Shown here piece after piece: positions 8,666-17,794 of a DNA stretch of 44,054 nucleotides. The stretch covers positions 1-44,054 of the forward strand of contig JAVBQS010000001.1 in assembly GCA_031548835.1 (NCBI GenBank), given 5' to 3'. The notes under the pieces were generated by a model, which made no database searches, was not told the origin of the DNA, and was given only the letters and a program-made list of their open reading frames with translations. This stretch comes from WQTU01 sp031548835 (GTDB lineage: Bacteria; Spirochaetota; Spirochaetia; CADAEX01). Both the position numbers and the translations under genes were made by a program. Within the stretch, counting starts at the first letter, position 1; every line of letters starts with the position of its first letter.

Positions 8666-9727
8666 TTATCTGTCAGGAAGCTGGACTTTGCCGCATAGTA
8701 TATCTTTAATACTTACAAGACAATCAAGAAATTTTGGATTAAATACTCCGCATTCGCCATTTAATATCATTTTTATTGCTTCTTCATTGGAATAAGCATC
8801 TTTGTAAACTCTTTTTGATGTAAGCGCATCATAAACATCTGCAAGAGATGTAGCTTGCGCCCAAACCGGAATAGCATCTCCCTTAAGGCCGTCTGGATAA
8901 CCTCTTCCATCCCATCTTTCATGATGATGGCGGCATACATCATAACAGTAAGTAAAATATTCCTGATCCTGCATATAGTTCAAACTGGAAAGAATTTCGC
9001 ATCCCCTGATTGTGTGGGTTTTCATAATAGCAAACTCTTCTGAATTCAAAGGGCCTGGTTTTAACAGAATAGAGTCTGGTATTGCAATCTTTCCTATATC
9101 ATGCACTGCTGATGCATTGCCAATCATTTCAATCTCTTCAGGAGAAAGAGGATAATATTGGTTTGCTTTCTCAAGCAAAAGGTGAGTCAATACACGAATT
9201 CTTTTTATATGTTCGCCTGATTCAAAATTTCTGAACTCAACTGTTGTGCTAAGAGTATCAATAACAAACTGATTAGACTGCTTTAATCTTCTGGACTGTC
9301 TTTCAAGCTCTTCTTTTTGTTCCTTAAGCTTCTGCTCAAGATCTCTTTTATGGGAATAGAGATCAACAACATTGTTTACCCTGCGGTATACAATATCTGA
9401 GTTAAAAGGCTTTTTTATTAAATCAGAAACTCCAAGCTTATAGCCTAAAAGGCTTTTTTCATCATCATCTTCCCCTGTTATAAGAATAACAGGTATAGTT
9501 TGAATAATGCCGGAATTATTCATTATGCGTAGAACCTCAAATCCATCCATAACAGGCATTACAAGATCGAGTAAAACAATTGATATTTCTTCTTTATACT
9601 GATCAAGAAGATCTATTGCAGCACGGCCATTTTCAGCTTCCAACACATCAAATTGTCCGCTAAACAGGTCGGAAAGAATTATCCGGTTTATTTCAATATC
9701 ATCAACAACTAATAACTTTTTTTTCAT
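8666..9727 (-). CDS. Response regulator with HD-GYP output domain (RpfG-like)
   Basis: A 353-residue protein: receiver domain 1-118 with acidic pair D9/D10, phosphoacceptor D54 (VLLDLVMPVMDG) and K106; coiled linker about 123-152; HD-GYP domain with H209-D210 (AVHDIGKIAIPD), HHHERWDGRGYPDGL (GYP at 276-278) and SLADVYDAL. HD-GYP enzymes hydrolyse cyclic di-GMP. All visible metal and signature residues are present, so it is likely active. It follows the second hybrid kinase by 55 bases on the same strand and is probably in its operon, making it the likely target of that kinase through the nearby HPt protein. Confidence 0.92.
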   Translation of the reverse strand: MKKKLLVVDDIEINRIILSDLFSGQFDVLEAENGRAAIDLLDQYKEEISIVLLDLVMPVMDGFEVLRIMNNSGIIQTIPVILITGEDDDEKSLLGYKLGVSDLIKKPFNSDIVYRRVNNVVDLYSHKRDLEQKLKEQKEELERQSRRLKQSNQFVIDTLSTTVEFRNFESGEHIKRIRVLTHLLLEKANQYYPLSPEEIEMIGNASAVHDIGKIAIPDSILLKPGPLNSEEFAIMKTHTIRGCEILSSLNYMQDQEYFTYCYDVCRHHHERWDGRGYPDGLKGDAIPVWAQATSLADVYDALTSKRVYKDAYSNEEAIKMILNGECGVFNPKFLDCLVSIKDILCGKVQLPDR

Positions 9728-9782
9728 AGCCCAGAACTTTTATCCTCCGCCGAACAGGTATTATTCCCAGTTAAAAACTTTT

Positions 9783-12700
9783 TTATCTATTAGCCAAATA
9801 AAAGGACAATTTATCTATTAAAATATCCAAATCTATTGGCTTTGCAACATGATCATTCATACCTGCTTCAAGACAAGCATCAATATCTTCTTTAAAAGCA
9901 TTTGCTGTCATTGCTATTATAGGTATTTTTTTTGAATTTTCAAACCCTGAATTACGAATTTGCCTAGTTGCATCTAATCCGTCAAGCATTGGCATTTGAA
10001 CATCCATCAGGATTATATCATATTTATTATTTTTATTCTTAAACATTTCAATAGCTTGCAGTCCATTTATTGCAAAATCAATTAAAGCGCCGCTATTTTC
10101 CAGAATAGAAAATATTATCTCCCTGTTGATTTCTATATCTTCAACTACAAGAATTTCCTTGTTAGCCCAATTGCACTCTTTTATGTCAGATAACCTGCTT
10201 TCTGGCATAAAAGAATGGTCAATAAGTTCCACAATTGTATTATAAAGCACAGAAGGTAAAACAGGTTTTGGCAAAAATTGTGTAATACCAATAGATTTAA
10301 CTTCATTTTCAATTTCAGACCAGTCAGCGACAGATATCATAATTACAATAGTGCGGTTATCCGCTATTTTTTTAATTTCTTTGGCTGTTTCTGCCCCATT
10401 TATAACAGGCATTCTCCAGTCAAGAAAAATAAGATCATATGGAGTTGAATTTTTAACACTTTCTTTTACTTTTTTAATAGCTTCATGTCCGCCCGAAGCA
10501 ATATCACAGTCCATAGAAAAATTGTTCAAAATATCTTTAAAATAAAAAAGGACATCTTCATTATCATCTACTACAAGAATTTTAAGATCTTGTTGAGCTT
10601 TTTTATTTAATTTTTTATCAAGCAGTTTATCGCCCCATTCTATTTCAACTTCAAATATAAAAGATGATCCTTTGCCAAACTCGCTTTCCACCCAGATTTT
10701 GCCATCCATCAGGCTTATTACTTTTTTACAAATAGCAAGGCCAAGCCCTGTGCCTCCATATTTACGGGTTATGGTGCCGTCAGCCTGTTCGAAAGAGTTA
10801 AATAAACGGTATTGCTGTTCAGGAGTAATGCCTATGCCATTATCTTTTATCTCTACATGCAGTATTGATCTGTTTTTTTCTTTTGGTATCTGTTTTATTG
10901 TTAGAGAAATATTTCCGCCTTCAGGTGTAAATTTGACTGCATTGCTAAGCAGGTTTATAAAAACCTGGGAAAGCCTCATTTCATCCCCAATTATTTTATG
11001 GGTAAAAATATCTTCAAAAATAAATTTGAAATTCTGCTGTTTTTCTTCTATTTTAACTGACATTATATTAAAAATATTTTCCAGCATTTTTTCAAAATTA
11101 AATTCTTTAAAAATAATTTCAAACTTATTTGCTTCGATTTTTGACATATCAAGAATATCATTTATGATTCCCAAAAGCTGCTGTGAAGCATTATCTATTT
11201 TGTTAAGACAGTATTCTATTTTGGATAAATCTTTTGTTTTTTCTGCAATATTTGTCATTCCAATAATTGCATTCATTGGCGTGCGTATTTCGTGGCTCAT
11301 GCGGGAAAGAAAATCGCTTTTGGCTTTTGTGCTTGCAAGAGCTTCTTCTTTTGCCAGTATTAAATTTTGTGTTGTCTCATTCCTGAGTATTGCAGAAGAG
11401 ATCAATAATCCTGCAGATTTCATTATATTTTGTTCAGTGTCGGTAAAAAGCTGTTCATTTGTGCATCTGTCAAATCCTATAAATCCCCAAAAATTGCCAT
11501 GCAAAAATATGGGAATAACCATTAATGCCAAGACATCAGCCATTCCGGGAAAAGCAATTGTTGTTTTATCCAGATTTTTTACAAAAGAATTTATAGTTTC
11601 CGATTTTCCAAGAAGTTCTTCCAGGTTTGGAACAAACTCTTCATAAGGAATAAAAACAGGAGGCCTGTTGTTATGGGAAGAGGGATTATTCCTTGCCCAT
11701 TCAACTACCTGGCTGCAGCAGAGTCTGGTATTTTCAATACTATTTTTCCATATATATGCCCTGTCTGCATTTACGCTTTCTCCCAGAATTCTTAAGACTT
11801 TTTTTACAACACTATAAAATTCATCATCATTAAGCTGCATTCCCATTAAAAGGTATGCAACATCATTAACAGCTTTAAGCAGCCTGTCCTGTCTTAAAAG
11901 TTCATTTTTTGCTTCTTTAAGAGACCGCAGATCAATTTGGTAAAGAACTATTGCAAAAGAATCTTTATAAGGTATTTTTTTCATTGTAACCTGCATAGGA
12001 ATTCTTTCACCATTAAATATAAGTTCTGTTTCAAAATCGTTATAGCCATTTTCAACAGTATGTTTAAACCTATCAATAAAACTTATGGAAGGCATTCCGC
12101 CAGGCTGATATTCCGGAATACTTTTATTTATCAAATTTATTATATTTTTAAGAAAATCTTCTTTGTCAGAAAATCCAAAATATTTAATAGCAGCAGGATT
12201 ACAATCAATAATCTTAAAGTTATTATCAAAAATCATACTTACATAAGGGTCTGCTTCAAACATTGATTTATTAAGAAGCTGGGATTCTTTAAGATTATTA
12301 ATTGCATTCTGAATTTCTACTTGCAGTTTTTCATTGTACTTCTCTTTTTCCAGAAGCATTTCCTGCAATTCTTCTTCTGTATGTTTAAGTTTATCAATAT
12401 TAAGATGCCCGCCTAATATGCGCAGCGCTTTGCCGTTTTTATCTTTTTTTATTATACGCCCTGTATCCAGTGTCCATATATAGCGGCCGTCTTTATGGCG
12501 CATTCGTATTTCCTGGGAATAAGTATCTGTGTTTCCATTGATAAAATCTTCAAGCGCTTTATTTGCGTTAGGCAAATCATCAGGATGATTAAATGATTCC
12601 CATTCTTCAAGAGTTCCATTGATTTCGCTCTTGTCATATCCCATCATTTTAAGATAATCGTCGCTATATGTAATAGATCCTGAAGTAACATCCCAATCCC

Positions 12701-13205
12701 ATGAAGCAAGTCCTGCCATATTAGCTACAAAGTCAAGCTGTTCTGTTTTTTGTTTTAACTGTTCTTCCGCAAGTTTAATGCTGCTTACATCCTGAAGAAC
12801 TCCGACAAGCCGAACCGGTTTTCCATTTTCATCCCATTCAGTTATGTTTCCTTTATCCTGGGCCCATATAATAGAGCCGTCTTTGCGGACCATTCTGAAT
12901 TCAGCTTCATATTTGTCTGTCTTTCCTTCAAGATATTGGCTGATTTTTCTATTTGCCATTTCAAGATCTTCCGGCAGCACTGCATTTTCCCAGGTTTCAA
13001 CAACCTGTTCAAGCTCTCCTTCTTCATATCCTGCTATATGTTCCCACTGTTTGCTATAAATAACTTTGCCTGAAGGAAGATGCCAATCCCATAGCCCTAT
13101 TTTGGTTGCATTTATAATTACATCCATAGAATTGGAAAAATAGATTCCTGCTTCTATTTTTTTGGCGAGTTGATTATTTTGGGTAATATTATTTTTTTCA
13201 GGCAT
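9783..13205 (-). CDS. Cytoplasmic hybrid histidine kinase (PAS-PAS-PAS-GAF-HK-REC-REC)
   Basis: A 1140-residue kinase without membrane helices. Two PAS_3-type domains (about 30-150 and 165-275, with GLWDWHLPSG and GLASWDWDVTSG) precede a coiled coil, a third PAS (about 315-420) and a GAF domain (about 440-600). HisKA has H638 in SRMSHEIRTPMNAIIGM; HATPase_c has DNGIGI and GGTGLGL. Receiver domains have D929 (FLDWRMPVING) and D1068 (ILMDVQMPMLDG). From the GAF domain onwards it closely parallels the kinase at 2471, suggesting paralogy with swapped sensory input. No HPt domain is present. It is upstream of the HD-GYP gene on the same strand, 55 bases apart. Confidence 0.92.
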   Translation of the reverse strand: MPEKNNITQNNQLAKKIEAGIYFSNSMDVIINATKIGLWDWHLPSGKVIYSKQWEHIAGYEEGELEQVVETWENAVLPEDLEMANRKISQYLEGKTDKYEAEFRMVRKDGSIIWAQDKGNITEWDENGKPVRLVGVLQDVSSIKLAEEQLKQKTEQLDFVANMAGLASWDWDVTSGSITYSDDYLKMMGYDKSEINGTLEEWESFNHPDDLPNANKALEDFINGNTDTYSQEIRMRHKDGRYIWTLDTGRIIKKDKNGKALRILGGHLNIDKLKHTEEELQEMLLEKEKYNEKLQVEIQNAINNLKESQLLNKSMFEADPYVSMIFDNNFKIIDCNPAAIKYFGFSDKEDFLKNIINLINKSIPEYQPGGMPSISFIDRFKHTVENGYNDFETELIFNGERIPMQVTMKKIPYKDSFAIVLYQIDLRSLKEAKNELLRQDRLLKAVNDVAYLLMGMQLNDDEFYSVVKKVLRILGESVNADRAYIWKNSIENTRLCCSQVVEWARNNPSSHNNRPPVFIPYEEFVPNLEELLGKSETINSFVKNLDKTTIAFPGMADVLALMVIPIFLHGNFWGFIGFDRCTNEQLFTDTEQNIMKSAGLLISSAILRNETTQNLILAKEEALASTKAKSDFLSRMSHEIRTPMNAIIGMTNIAEKTKDLSKIEYCLNKIDNASQQLLGIINDILDMSKIEANKFEIIFKEFNFEKMLENIFNIMSVKIEEKQQNFKFIFEDIFTHKIIGDEMRLSQVFINLLSNAVKFTPEGGNISLTIKQIPKEKNRSILHVEIKDNGIGITPEQQYRLFNSFEQADGTITRKYGGTGLGLAICKKVISLMDGKIWVESEFGKGSSFIFEVEIEWGDKLLDKKLNKKAQQDLKILVVDDNEDVLFYFKDILNNFSMDCDIASGGHEAIKKVKESVKNSTPYDLIFLDWRMPVINGAETAKEIKKIADNRTIVIMISVADWSEIENEVKSIGITQFLPKPVLPSVLYNTIVELIDHSFMPESRLSDIKECNWANKEILVVEDIEINREIIFSILENSGALIDFAINGLQAIEMFKNKNNKYDIILMDVQMPMLDGLDATRQIRNSGFENSKKIPIIAMTANAFKEDIDACLEAGMNDHVAKPIDLDILIDKLSFYLANR

Positions 13206-13520
13206 TACCGGCTGTCCATATTTGAATTATTTATAATAAAATTTTTGTATTATAACACAATATTGATAATTTTTTTCTTAAGTATTGTAAAAAACCATAC
13301 AATAAACATATAATTTGAAATTATTAATTTTTGCCTTTAAATAGAAATTAGTAAATTTATAGGCATTTTTTTCTATTATTATATTTAGTATGGTTAATGT
13401 CAATCTTTTGAGAAGGCAGGAAAATATGCAGTAATAATTTTGAAAATAATTTAAAACTTTAAAATATAGGAGTTTTGTTTAAACATAAAATTAGAAGAAT
13501 TTTACTAAATATCAGCAGTT
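13206..13520. other. Intergenic region with one hairpin followed by a T-run
   Basis: This 315-base AT-rich gap holds no convincing gene. TGCCTTTAAAT (13332-13342) and ATTTATAGGCA (13355-13365) pair with one mismatch and are followed on the plus strand by seven T residues, a terminator-like shape. No plus-strand gene lies upstream of it, so its purpose is unclear. The region upstream of the kinase start presumably contains its promoter, but I see no strong match. Confidence 0.4.
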
Positions 13521-13808
13521 TTATTGAATTTTGGGAATATCATCCAGAGAGCCCATGCAATAAGCATTTGGCCAGCCAAATGCCTGCAGCAGATTTGCAG
13601 CCATAGCGCCTCTTACGCCGGAACTGCAATAAGTTAATATTGAACGGCTTCTGGGTTCAAGTTCACTTAATCTTGCCGGCAGTACACTTAGTGGAATATT
13701 TACAGCTCCGGGATAAAACCCTCCTATATATTCATCTTCTGTTCTTACATCCAGTATAAGAGCTCCCGCTTTTATTTTTTCTGCTGCTTTATCACTATTT
13801 AATACCAT
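13521..13808 (-). CDS. Single-domain rhodanese (sulfurtransferase)
   Basis: A 95-residue rhodanese domain: LILDVRTEDEYIGGFYPGAVNIP, then the active-site loop YCSSGVRG with catalytic C61, and a C-terminal LLQAFGWPNAYCMGSL. Such proteins carry persulfide sulfur on the loop cysteine; physiological acceptors vary. The frame is open to 13889, but the extra 27 residues do not resemble the family, while the ATG at 13808 has a GGAAG 5-9 bases upstream. The longer form cannot be excluded. No signal peptide is seen with the chosen start. Confidence 0.82.
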   Translation of the reverse strand: MVLNSDKAAEKIKAGALILDVRTEDEYIGGFYPGAVNIPLSVLPARLSELEPRSRSILTYCSSGVRGAMAANLLQAFGWPNAYCMGSLDDIPKIQ

Positions 13809-14085
13809 AAAACTTCCGCTGTTTCGGCTAAAAAGGCTTTTGGAAAAACTATTAGCTTTAAGTATTATATAATAATTAAAATATATCAAACTTTTTATTC
13901 TATTTTTCTGTCACATACTTTAAACAAGGATGCATAAATATAGTAAAATTATTTAACATTTTGGCAGAAAATTTTTTATATAAATAAAAGATAAATTCCG
14001 CAGTTTTCAGCAATATTGGCACATATGTAGAGAATAAGGTATATTTATCAAAGCTTTATATAATTAAATTAAAGAGGATTCCTAT

Positions 14086-14823
14086 ATGAAAAATTATTTA
14101 AATACAATTATTGTGTGTGTTTCTGTAATAATTTGTGTAACTATATTTTCCATTAGTATTATTGCATTAAAAACAGCGCAAAATAATTATATAGTAGTAA
14201 CAGGTTCTGCAACAAAATCATTTGTTTCTGATCTTATTGTGTGGCGCGGTTCTTTTTCCAAAAAAGCAAAAACATCAAAAGAAGCATATGAAAAATTGAA
14301 AAATGATACAGCAGCAGTAAGAAACTATCTTATTAAAAGCAGTGTTAATGAAAAAGATATTGTTTTTTCTTCAATAGAAATGAGCGAAAATTTTGATTAT
14401 GAATATAATCAGGATGGAAAAATTACAAAAACAATATTTACAGGCTACACACTTACCCAAGGAGTTACTATCAAATCCTCAGAAGTAGATAAAATAGAAC
14501 AGATTTCGCGCGATATAACAGAGTTAATTGATCTTGGAATAGAGTTTTTCTCAATGCCTCCTGAATATTATTATACAAAACTGGATGAGCTAAAACTTGA
14601 TCTAATAGCAAAGTCTGCTGAAAATACAAAAATACGGGCAGAAACAATTGTAAAAGAATCAGGCGCAAAAATATCAAAATTAAGATCTGCCAATCTTGGA
14701 GTATTTCAGATAACTCCAGAGAATTCATCAACAGATGGTTATAGCTATGGCGGAACTTTTGCTGTTTCATCAAAAAATAAAACAGCATTTATAACAACAC
14801 GGCTGGAATATTTATTAAAATAA
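14086..14823 (+). CDS. SIMPL-domain (DUF541) protein with N-terminal membrane anchor
   Basis: A 245-residue protein with one N-terminal hydrophobic helix (about 5-27) followed by a SIMPL/DUF541 domain: IVVTGSATKSFVSDLIVWRGSF, the alternating beta segments, and TGYTLTQGVTIKSSEVDKI. It is therefore exported or membrane-tethered with the domain outside the cytoplasm. Family members form oligomeric periplasmic or surface assemblies; the function is poorly known. AAAGAGGA lies 7-14 bases before the ATG. It appears monocistronic. Confidence 0.82.
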   Translation: MKNYLNTIIVCVSVIICVTIFSISIIALKTAQNNYIVVTGSATKSFVSDLIVWRGSFSKKAKTSKEAYEKLKNDTAAVRNYLIKSSVNEKDIVFSSIEMSENFDYEYNQDGKITKTIFTGYTLTQGVTIKSSEVDKIEQISRDITELIDLGIEFFSMPPEYYYTKLDELKLDLIAKSAENTKIRAETIVKESGAKISKLRSANLGVFQITPENSSTDGYSYGGTFAVSSKNKTAFITTRLEYLLK

Positions 14824-14949
14824 AAAATATATTATATCGATAGATTTTATCAAATACAGATTATCAACTGGAAAAATTATATGCTGGCTAAAATTAAAAA
14901 ACAGCAATTATGAAACAGTCTGGCAAAAACAAAATGCTGTATTATTTAA

Positions 14950-15165
14950 TTATTTATTTTTTACACAATACCGCAAAACAGTTTTTAATTTTGCAGGTTC
15001 TGTTTTTCGCGGATCAAAAATATAAATTTCTCTGCATACTTTATCTTTTCTTTTAAAATTATTTTCTTCCAGAAATTGATTCATCTTTGCAAAGTTTAAA
15101 TGATTATCATCATAGCTGCTGGTATGCATTATCTGAAAAGATAACCCATTTTCAATTTCTGACAT
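14950..15165 (-). pseudogene. Remnant of a GyrI-like domain protein (C-terminal third)
   Basis: The 71 codons match only the C-terminal end of the larger GyrI-like proteins: SFQIMHTSSYDDNHLNFAKMNQFLEENNF and REIYIFDPRKTEPAKLKTVLRY. Full-length relatives are about 200 residues, so the N-terminal two thirds are missing. The 65 bases upstream do not supply them, and the ATG at 15165 has no good ribosome-binding site. A decayed gene is the best reading; expression as a mini-protein is possible but unsupported. Confidence 0.65.
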
Positions 15166-15230
15166 ATTTCATATCAATTGTTTTCCCGACATAAAAAATA
15201 TTTTTTTAAAGCTGTTTCACAAATATAAAT

Positions 15231-15788
15231 CTATATTGCTAATTTTTCTCCTATTGAAAATGCACGGTTTCTCATCTCTTCTGAGATCTGGAAGTCAGGA
15301 ACACTTGTGCCTGTACACACAAGAGTATCAGCAACATCCCATCCGAAGAATTTAAAATATCTGTTAAACATTTCAATTATAGTTTTATTTGTATTTATAT
15401 CGCTTGCACCTTGCACAAAGATAGTTGCAGCTTTTTTTCCCGGGTTTCTTGGTGTAAAATTGCTGCCGGAAACCATTGGAAACATTCTGTCAAGCCATAT
15501 CTTTGACTGTCCTGTTACTTGAAAAAAATATATTGGAGAACCAAAAAGTATACTGTCTGCAAATTTAATATCATCATACATTGTAGAAAGATAATCATCT
15601 TTTATAAAACATGATTCGTTAGTCCTGCAGTAGTAACAGCCTTGGCAGCCGCTGATATTTTTATTATTCAGATTATATAGTTTTACTTCTGCTTCAGCTT
15701 TTTTTGCTCCTTTTACTGCTTCATCAATTAACTGGTTGGTAACTCCTGTTTCTCTTGGACTTCCTGTAAATATAACTATTTTTTTCAT
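15231..15788 (-). CDS. Flavodoxin-like NAD(P)H-dependent FMN reductase family protein
   Basis: A 185-residue protein of the NADPH-dependent FMN reductase/iron-sulfur flavoprotein-like family. It has the FMN phosphate loop FTGSPRETGVTNQL near the N-terminus, a cysteine-rich segment GCQGCYYCRTNESC (about 48-61), and the flavin loop FGSPIYFFQVTGQSK. The CxxCxxC arrangement resembles iron-sulfur flavoproteins, but a bound cluster is not proven. It likely catalyses flavin- or quinone-type reductions in the cytoplasm. GGTGA precedes the ATG. It lies 65 bases upstream of the GyrI-like remnant on the same strand. Confidence 0.85.
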   Translation of the reverse strand: MKKIVIFTGSPRETGVTNQLIDEAVKGAKKAEAEVKLYNLNNKNISGCQGCYYCRTNESCFIKDDYLSTMYDDIKFADSILFGSPIYFFQVTGQSKIWLDRMFPMVSGSNFTPRNPGKKAATIFVQGASDINTNKTIIEMFNRYFKFFGWDVADTLVCTGTSVPDFQISEEMRNRAFSIGEKLAI

Positions 15789-15949
15789 TTTTTCACCGCT
15801 TTCTTTTTTTAATTTATAAATATGGTTTTTATTAAATTATTATATTTAGCTGCAAATTAATTTAAAAAATCCCAGAAATTATATCCGGGAGGAATAGTTT
15901 TTCAATTTATACTGTGACTGACTCTGGCATGCTATAAAGAATAGACTAC

Positions 15950-16723
15950 TCAATAATCTGAATCTTCTTCCGGTTCATCATATTCTTCTTCATAATAATC
16001 AGGATCATAATTATCATCTGACTCATCTTCTATTCCAAGTTCTTTTCGAATAAGATATTTAAAGCCGGAATCAAGCTCTAATGCATTTTTTAAAAGTTCT
16101 CTTTTTACAACTTCATTTTCAGCAGCATTTGCAATAGTATAAAGTTTCATTGCCTGAACATCATCATAAAATATTGTTACATTTTCTTTTTTAATAAATT
16201 TTTGTTCAACAGAATATGGTTTTTCGCCATCAACATATGCGCTAATAGAAACAAATATTTCAGATTCAGTATCAGGGTGGACAGCAACCAGGCTATATTC
16301 TGGAATAATTGAACTAGTTGCTTTAGTAATATCAGGCTTTGAATAAAGAATAGTTTCATTTCCTATAATTACTCCGGGAACAGCATCAGATGCAACAAAA
16401 ACAGTTTGCACCCAATAATCTTCGCCATCTATATCAATTAATGCAAAATTTCTTTTTACATTATCATAGCGGAGAGCTTCCTTTACTTTGTTTTTCCATC
16501 CCACTATATCTGCTATATTTGCATTATTTTTTTGAACTTTCATTACTTCATCAACTTCTTTATAAAGAGCTGTGTTTTTATGCAGAATAACAGCTTCTGC
16601 TTTTTTATGTTCTTTAACAATTCCATTAGAAGCGCCTGCAGACTCTTTTGAACATGCAATAAAAAAAATAGAAATAATGAAAAGTACAGAAAATCCTATA
16701 AAATATCCGGCTTTTCTAAACAC
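15950..16723 (-). CDS. Lipoprotein with SH3-like repeats and acidic tail
   Basis: A 257-residue lipoprotein: signal helix with lipobox FIAC, so C24 would be lipidated. Two segments resemble bacterial SH3-like modules (AVILHKNTALYKEVDEV and NETILYSKPDITKATSSII), each with aromatic positions such as DYWVQTVFV. The last 25 or so residues are almost entirely Asp, Glu and Tyr. It is probably attached to a membrane and facing the periplasm. No partner genes are evident; neighbours are in separate units. The SH3-like assignment is by eye and tentative. Confidence 0.7.
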   Translation of the reverse strand: MFRKAGYFIGFSVLFIISIFFIACSKESAGASNGIVKEHKKAEAVILHKNTALYKEVDEVMKVQKNNANIADIVGWKNKVKEALRYDNVKRNFALIDIDGEDYWVQTVFVASDAVPGVIIGNETILYSKPDITKATSSIIPEYSLVAVHPDTESEIFVSISAYVDGEKPYSVEQKFIKKENVTIFYDDVQAMKLYTIANAAENEVVKRELLKNALELDSGFKYLIRKELGIEDESDDNYDPDYYEEEYDEPEEDSDY

Positions 16724-16952
16724 ATGTTCCCCCTTTGTTTTAATTTATAATTTTTTATATCAGAAAGAATAACATATCCTGTCAAATATTTAAATTTATT
16801 TTTAATAATAGCAAGTAAATATTATTAAGTTAAAAATCAAAAAATCTGTTTATAAATATAAATTATCAATTATTATAAAATAATTTGCTATTAAAAAACT
16901 ATTATACAAAAATTTTTATATCTCTATTTTATATAACTTAATAAAAAATAAC

Positions 16953-16981
16953 TTGACATTTACAGCTAAAACAAGTATTAG
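16953..16981 (+). promoter_or_regulatory. Sigma-70-type promoter for the DUF2846-like lipoprotein
   Basis: TTGACA at 16953-16958, a 17-base spacer, then TATTAG at 16976-16981, about 50 bases before the start codon. The -35 is perfect and the -10 matches four of six positions. Confidence 0.55.
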
Positions 16982-17030
16982 AAATTAGCTGCTATTATTG
17001 CAGTTAATTATAACTTTAGAGGAGAACTTT

Positions 17031-17591
17031 GTGCGAAAAATCTGGCTTTTTACAATGATAATTTTTACAGCATTGTTTATCGGCGCAATCATTGGATGTG
17101 CATCTGCACCAACTGCAACTTCAACTAAAGAAACTATTGAACCTGATAAAGATCATGCAGTAGTTTATTTTTTGAGGCCGTCAAAATTTGGTTCTAGTGT
17201 AAAATTCGGCTTATGGGATAATGATTCACCTATTGGAATAATTAAAGGACGAAATTATATAGCTTATAAAACAGTACCAGGAACCCACTATTTTATGGCA
17301 AGAGCAGAAAACTGGGCAATTGTTAAAGCTGATTTAAGTGCAGGTAAAACATATTATATACTTGCAGCTCCTGTAATGGGCGCTTTTAAAGCAAGAGTTG
17401 ATTTCCGGGTACAGAATCCTGATAATCCTGAAATTCAAGTATGGATAAGCAGCAGCAAACAGCTTAGCTACAGCGATGAGTGGAAAGCAGAGTATAGCAA
17501 AAACCGTGTGGATGATGTCAGGGCAGCTTTAGAAAAAGCCAAAAATGATCAAGTTAGTTATGAAAGAATGAAACCGACAGACGGTAAATAA
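17031..17591 (+). CDS. DUF2846-like lipoprotein
   Basis: A 186-residue lipoprotein. The start is taken as GTG at 17031, with AGAGGAGA 6-13 bases upstream; the frame is open to 16998 but those 11 codons do not improve the signal peptide. The hydrophobic segment ends in a lipobox IIGC, making C23 the lipidated residue. The mature part resembles DUF2846: AVVYFLRPSKFG, KTVPGTHYFMARAENWAIVKADLSAGKTYYI. Family members are exported and of unknown role. It is followed by two hairpins. Confidence 0.75.
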   Translation: MRKIWLFTMIIFTALFIGAIIGCASAPTATSTKETIEPDKDHAVVYFLRPSKFGSSVKFGLWDNDSPIGIIKGRNYIAYKTVPGTHYFMARAENWAIVKADLSAGKTYYILAAPVMGAFKARVDFRVQNPDNPEIQVWISSSKQLSYSDEWKAEYSKNRVDDVRAALEKAKNDQVSYERMKPTDGK

Positions 17592-17597
17592 ATAATA

Positions 17598-17654
17598 GGC
17601 AGGATTTCGAGTTTTATTTATAAAAGTTATTTATGAAAAAACTTGAAATCTGCC
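17598..17654. repeat. Imperfect inverted repeat after the DUF2846-like gene
   Basis: GGCAGGATTTCGAGTTTT (17598-17615) and AAAACTTGAAATCTGCC (17638-17654) are inverted copies with one insertion and one mismatch. It begins 6 bases after the stop codon, so it is transcribed as part of the mRNA end. Confidence 0.5.
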
Positions 17655-17661
17655 ATAATAA

Positions 17662-17710
17662 AAATAGTCTTTATGTTATAAAACTATTAATTGCAGCATA
17701 AAGACTATTT
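17662..17710 (+). terminator. Hairpin terminator candidate after the DUF2846-like gene
   Basis: AAATAGTCTTTATG (17662-17675) and CATAAAGACTATTT (17697-17710) form a perfect 14-base stem with a 21-base loop, followed by CTTTT. It could stop transcription from this gene and from the convergent surface-repeat gene. Confidence 0.55.
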
Positions 17711-17794
17711 CTTTTAAAGAATAATTCAAATCTATTTTATTATTGAAATATTTTTAGTAAAATAAAACACTATAAAATTGATTTAAAAAAACTT

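Noticed and set aside
10672..11646. 324-residue plus-strand ORF
   Set aside because: Lies wholly antisense to the kinase and GAF domains of the hybrid kinase at 9783-13205, with no start signals or family features.
15860..15900. Possible hairpin CCC...GGG near the lipoprotein gene end
   Set aside because: The stem is only a few base pairs and no T-run follows; too weak to call a terminator.
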